Translations under genes and position numbers: made by a program
Origin: Anaeramoeba flamelloides
Lineage: Eukaryota; Metamonada; Anaeramoebidae
Assembly: GCA_027625915.1 (NCBI GenBank)
Contig: JANTQA010000029.1
Location: 9,176,001-9,240,000 of the forward strand
Direction: 5' to 3'
Length of the DNA: 64,000 nt
Shown here: piece after piece, positions 59,692 to 64,000 of the stretch
Numbering within the stretch: the stretch's first letter is position 1
How the letters are laid out: every line of letters begins with the position of its first letter
Notes under the pieces: generated by a model
Seen by the model: only the letters and a program-made list of their open reading frames with translations
What the model was told of the DNA's origin: nothing
Databases searched by the model: none

Positions 59692-60128
59692 TCTGGAAAA
59701 AAGGTGAAATAGGAAAAAAAGTGAAACAAGGTTTTTCATTGGGAACCTTAATGAAAACAAAAAGTAAAATCAATTAAATGAAGAAATAAACTAACTTTAA
59801 ATAATAATCCATTTTATTATTTTCATTCAAATTAACAAATACAATTTAAATTTCCTTTGATTGTCAAAATTATTGATGTTGTTTTGTAGATCGCAAAAAT
59901 AGTAAAAGTTTTTGAACAAATTTTTAATAATTTATCAGTGGAAGAAAAACTTCATGAAAAGATAGTCTTAAAAAAAACCTGTTATTGTGTTGAATCCTTC
60001 ATTTTGTCTTTATATATTTATTTATTCTTAGATTAATTGTGCTTACTTTGAATTTTCAAGTTCTATTAATGCTCTCGTTAAAAGCCACGTTTCATTTTTT
60101 TTCCCCGTTTCACTTTTTTTTTTCCCAG
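59692..60128. mobile_element. MITE family B copy 4 (~437 bp), abutting copy 3
   Basis: The left end CTGGAAAAAAGGTGAAATAG and right end GTTTCACTTTTTTTTTCCCAG are both well preserved. It starts about 12 bp after copy 3 ends, same internal order, so the pair is a head-to-tail tandem. The doubled inner repeat (GTTTCATTTTTTTTCCCC) is clear here. Confidence 0.82.
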
Positions 60129-60467
60129 AGCGATAAGTTCTTTTTTACACAATGATTAAATGAAAAAAAATCCTTATTAAGAAATGAAAAGATTATTAAA
60201 ATGGGATAATTGGTTGTTTTAAAGAGTTTATTTTTCAAAGATGTCTTTTTGTAATATTTTCAAGAATTCACTTCCGGTTATTGAAAAAATTACATGTTAT
60301 AACCTTTTCGTAACTTTTTGAAGTTGAAGAATATCTTGGCAATATATTTGCAAATTTTCAAAAAAATATCATAAATCTTTATTTCGGGAATCAGTCCTCT
60401 AAGGAAACAGGGCAAAAATTTAAAATATGTTATTGGTGATATTCTCTACTTACAAATTTTGTAGATA
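60129..60467. other. Spacer, nothing firm
   Basis: No supported feature. Confidence 0.4.
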
Positions 60468-61515
60468 CCAAGTTTCAAAAAATTCGGATCAACTAAGAAA
60501 CCCAAAAAAGAATATTTTTATTTAGTGAGATCAGTTTTTTTTTTCCATTTTTCCGAAAAAGAAAACATTTAAATTCATTTTATTTCTAACATTATAAAAA
60601 TTTTTACCCAGTTTATTCTCATTTTGGTCATTATTAGACAATTAAAAGTCTTTGTTGTCAGGAGTATTAATCAAAAACTTTTATTTTCTTTTTCGAGAGA
60701 CTTATTTTAGTTAAACTTAAAATTGATTTATTCAACATCTTGAAAGATAATAATATTTAATCAAGAATTATAGTCATAATCATGAAATTTTTAAAGTCAT
60801 TTGCAAATTCTACCCTGAAAATTTATTTTTTTAGAAGATAAAATTTGATTTTAGATATATAAATTTTTCTTGAAGATATTTGGGAAGTAGAGTTATTTTA
60901 TTTTCAAAATCCAAAGTCAATTTTTTCTCACAAAAATGATTTAAATTTCTATAAGGTATCTTGCGAATAAAACCTAACAATTTATTAAAAAAATATTTTA
61001 AATTTAAAAATTTATTTGGTAATTATTTTTCATTTTTTGAAAACCAGAAAACAACTTTTTTAAAAACTTATGAAAAAAAATTTTTTTGCTTAATAGATCT
61101 CAATTAAATGCGAAAATGTAGTTAGGCTTCTATCAAATATTCATTTATTGAATCACTTTTATTTGAATTGGTTTTATCGGCTCAGATTTGAATTGAAATA
61201 TTAATAATTAAAAATAATATAAAAACAAAAAATTATCATACAAAATCAATACTTTCCAACATAAAACGAAAAATATGTTTTCCCATTTTCAAGAAATAAA
61301 TAAATTGTTAAACAAAATAATAAGATTACTTTTTTTCGTTTTATCTTGGAAACATGAGAATTTTGGATTTCAAAAAAGAGATTCACATTAATAAATTGTT
61401 TAGATGAGGTTGAATCATCTATTTCATAAGTCGAAACACAAATTACAAAAAAAAATTTTCAAGATCTTGACAAGATAGAAATTTAGTTGGAAAAAATATT
61501 ATTCCCTTAAAAGAA
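60468..61515. repeat. ~1 kb dispersed repeat, family C copy 2
   Basis: Direct partner of 1-1060, with the same block order ending in TTTTCAAGATCTTGACAAGA. No inverted termini were recognised and no frame is conserved. Confidence 0.75.
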
Positions 61516-62091
61516 ATATTTATATTTTTTTATAAAAGTAAATTATTTTTTCCAAGTGAATATAATCGTTTGTGGTTTTATTTTGAAGAAGATATTTTGT
61601 CTACTTCCTTCATTGACCATACGATTTCTTACTACTTCTTCTATGAAAATATTTTTTTTTGACATAATTTGGAAATATAGTTCAAGTTTTGAACTTTTTT
61701 AAAAAAGGATAAAAATCGATCAAACTTTTTAAAATCAAAAATTCACGACTTAAAATCACAGTAAAAGTAATTTCGATTTTACTATTTGTTGAATAATAAA
61801 TGGAACTAAATTTTCAAATAGCTTTCCAAAAAAAGATTTTATAAATCAGGGAACATACCAAAGCTTTAATTCTTAAAATCATCTCAAATTTACCCCTTTT
61901 AGAATGGAGGACTTTGGTGATTTATTTTAGATTCTCTGATAGATTTTTCTTTTGGAAAGCTGAATGAAAATTTTACACCTTATTATTTTACACTTAACAG
62001 CCTAGGAATTATTGTTTCTCTATTTTTCCTTAAAAAGATACAGTTAATTTTTATAAATTTGCGATTAAGTCTTCGGCAGATATTTTATAGT
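61516..62091. other. Intergenic, nothing firm
   Basis: A GGAAAGCTGAATGAAAATTTT block near 61957 also occurs near 32484, a minor dispersed similarity. Confidence 0.4.
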
Positions 62092-62585
62092 TATAGTAGG
62101 GAAAAAAATACGGTACATGAAAAAAATCCGTTACAAGATTTTTAATTGTGGGTATTAGTAAAATTTTTGTCTAATTTCAATGAAATCCTTATTATAAATA
62201 ACCAATTTTTTTATGAGATTAGTAATAAACCTACCTAAAGTCCATCAAAGTAAGGTGTCTCTAGAATACTCGAGTAATTGCTTGATAGTCCTCTGTTGAT
62301 CAACTTTTTTTGAAAAACAATCGAGTTTTAAAAGAGTTTACTAGAGTTTGGAAAATGATAATTTTTCTTCTTGTTTTTTGATTGATTGAATGGTGTTTTG
62401 AACACGTGTGATTTCATCAATCATCATTCTAATAAGTGGGGGAGTTATAATTGAAAAAGTTCGATTCTTAAAAAAAGGAATTTGATTGTCAATAAATGAA
62501 ATTACACAATAATTTTACTACTATTCACAATTAAAAATCTTTTCCGGGATTTTTTTCATGTCCGGTATTTTTTTCACTGCTCTAC
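62092..62585. mobile_element. MITE family G copy 3 (~494 bp)
   Basis: Best-preserved copy. Terminal inverted repeats of about 57 bp contain AAAAAAATACGGTACATG on the left and AAAAAAATACCGGACATG (minus strand) on the right. Both are followed inward by AAAAAAATCC..., AAGATTTTTAATTG. No coding frame. Confidence 0.85.
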
Positions 62586-62822
62586 TTGTCACATAACAGA
62601 AATTAATGTAATCTCTCTCGCTTATAATTTGTATTAATGCTCTATCACTAGTCATATAATTGTTATTTCCCAAATATTACATAATCAATTAGTAAGAATT
62701 TTCAATAAAACTCTTAATTTTGAAGATATTATTTTTGACAAACATTTTTAAAATGAAAACACAAGTATTTTACAAAAATTACTACCATCCATTTATAAAG
62801 GATTTTAACACAATTTAAAAAA

Positions 62823-63023
62823 ATGATGAAATTACCACTTATTTCATTATTTTATTTTGTCTTCAATGTTTTTCTTCACTATCTTTACAAAAAGAAATCC
62901 AATGGTGTAATTAAAAATACCTTTAAGTTACACAAAATAAAATTAATCCAAAACAATATCAAAATAGAAATAATTATTCTTCAAATCACAATAACCAAAT
63001 TTACACTTGAGGTCTTTCAGTGA
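62823..63023 (+). CDS. Small hypothetical ORF, 66 residues
   Basis: Double ATG, MMKLPLISLFYFVFNVFLHY, then a Lys-rich and Ile-rich remainder ending LEVFQ. The N-terminus could act as a signal or anchor. It lies 120 bases before the FPP synthase start on the same strand, but its stop prevents fusion. Could be a chance frame. Confidence 0.2.
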   Translation: MMKLPLISLFYFVFNVFLHYLYKKKSNGVIKNTFKLHKIKLIQNNIKIEIIILQITITKFTLEVFQ

Positions 63024-63144
63024 TATCACTGTAATATAAAAGTATTATACTCTTTCAATTTAAACAAAGTACTGCATATAAGTAAAATTCTGGTTTTTTT
63101 AGACTTATTTTTTTTACTTTTTATAATTTTAATAAACTTTAGTA

Positions 63145-64000
63145 ATGAGCGAACGTGAAGAATTTATGGGTGTTTTTGATGATCTTGTTGAGGATGTTGT
63201 CAAACTATTAAGCAAAATTACAGACGTCACTGAAGAAGCATCAAATTATATTAAAGAGGTAATTTTTTCTTACTTTTTAAACCCTTGCTTTTCTAAAAAT
63301 AATTGTAACCTTCACATTTAAAATAACACCAAAACCAATTACCACTCAAACTGGTTATGATTTTTTAACATACTTTTGTCTCCTCTTAACCCAAAACAAC
63401 TGTAAAAATATAAAAAAAAAAAAATAGATGATGAAATATAATGTTCCAAATGGAAAATTAAATCGAGGACTAACTGTTGTGTCAACTTATCTAGGTATTT
63501 ATCCAAAGGCAACTAAGGAAGAAAAAAGGAAAGCACAAATCCTAGGATGGTGTGTCGAATGGCTCCAGGCCTTTCTTTTAGTTGCAGATGACATTATGGA
63601 TCAGTCTCTTACAAGAAGGGGCCAACCGTGTTGGTATCGAAAGGTCGGCAGCAAAGCTTTAAATGATGGCTTCACTTTGGAGAATTGTATTTACCAATTA
63701 TTGGATCTCCATTTTGGATCCTTAAAGTGTTACCCACGCCTCTTTAAAATCTTTATTGACGTCTCATTCAAAACAGAGCTTGGTCAGACCTTAGATTTAT
63801 CGTCTGTTGATGAAAATGACAAGCCAATTTATTCAAAATTTTCAAAAGAGTTCTATTTTAATATTGTCAGACTGAAAACTGCCCATTACTCATTTTATTT
63901 GCCTGTAGCGCTGGGTGTCATTCTTGGTTTAGATTCTTTAAACAAGCTTGATCAATTAGACAGCGTCTTAGATGAAGTATGCCCCAGCTTGATCAAAATG
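63145..64000 (+). CDS. FDPS: Farnesyl diphosphate synthase, 5' part (runs off window)
   Basis: Exon 1 is 63145-63258 (MSEREEFMGVFDDLVEDVVK and on, 38 codons). A phase-0 intron of 169 nt (GTAATT...ATAG) leads to exon 2 from 63428 to beyond the window end. It is a type I eukaryotic FPP synthase, which condenses IPP with DMAPP and then GPP to give farnesyl diphosphate for sterols, dolichol and prenylation. Seen: YNVPNGKLNRGLTVV (IPP-binding K and R), the first Asp-rich motif DDIMD with QSLTRRGQPCWY, TELGQTLDL, and the YSFYLPVAL region preceded by KTA. The second DDxxD lies outside. The residue four before DDIMD is Leu where FPP synthases usually have Phe (AFLLVADD against AFFLVADD), which could shift chain length. 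The sequence is otherwise close to animal, fungal and plant enzymes. Confidence 0.93.

Overview
This is a strongly AT-rich eukaryotic nuclear window, probably from a free-living amoeboid protist. Four things point that way. Several genes carry spliceosomal introns with GTA...AG borders. The gene set is eukaryotic: nucleoporin Nup96, proteasome lid Rpn8/PSMD7, an Rxt3-type chromatin protein, glycogen phosphorylase and FPP synthase. Coding islands sit in very AT-rich DNA. Two proteins carry long Lys-Glu and Arg-Glu low-complexity tracts, a style I associate with Anaeramoeba-like or dictyostelid genomes. The genus is inference only.

Layout: 1-3.5 kb holds a truncated ~1 kb dispersed repeat, an orphan 3' exon and a decayed MITE. 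3.56-6.87 kb (-) is Nup96. 7.2-10.9 kb holds a MITE, small candidate exons (+) and a second MITE with telomere-like sequence. 11.4-12.6 kb (-) is a TPR protein. 13-35 kb is gene-poor, with several short hypothetical genes or isolated exons between many inverted-repeat elements. 35.1-37.3 kb (-) is a two-exon Rxt3-domain gene. 38-47.5 kb is again repeats and orphan exons. 47.9-52.3 kb (+) is a three-exon, strongly diverged glycogen phosphorylase, followed by a 400-bp palindromic element. 54.8-56.3 kb holds two MITEs of one family in opposite orientation. 57.4-59.0 kb (+) is PSMD7/Rpn8 with three exons. 59.2-62.6 kb is more MITEs and the second copy of the 1 kb repeat. From 63.1 kb to the window end (+) is the 5' part of farnesyl diphosphate synthase.

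The confident genes are unrelated housekeeping functions: nuclear pore, chromatin, proteasome, glycogen metabolism and isoprenoids. They look scattered rather than organised as a pathway. The less ordinary content is a phosphorylase that keeps the PLP lysine but has lost other near-invariant active-site residues, a free-standing Nup96, and at least eight families of short inverted-repeat or dispersed elements with no transposase gene in view. There is also a set of short, clean-looking terminal exons that an ATG-based ORF search would miss. No CRISPR, rRNA or convincing tRNA was seen.
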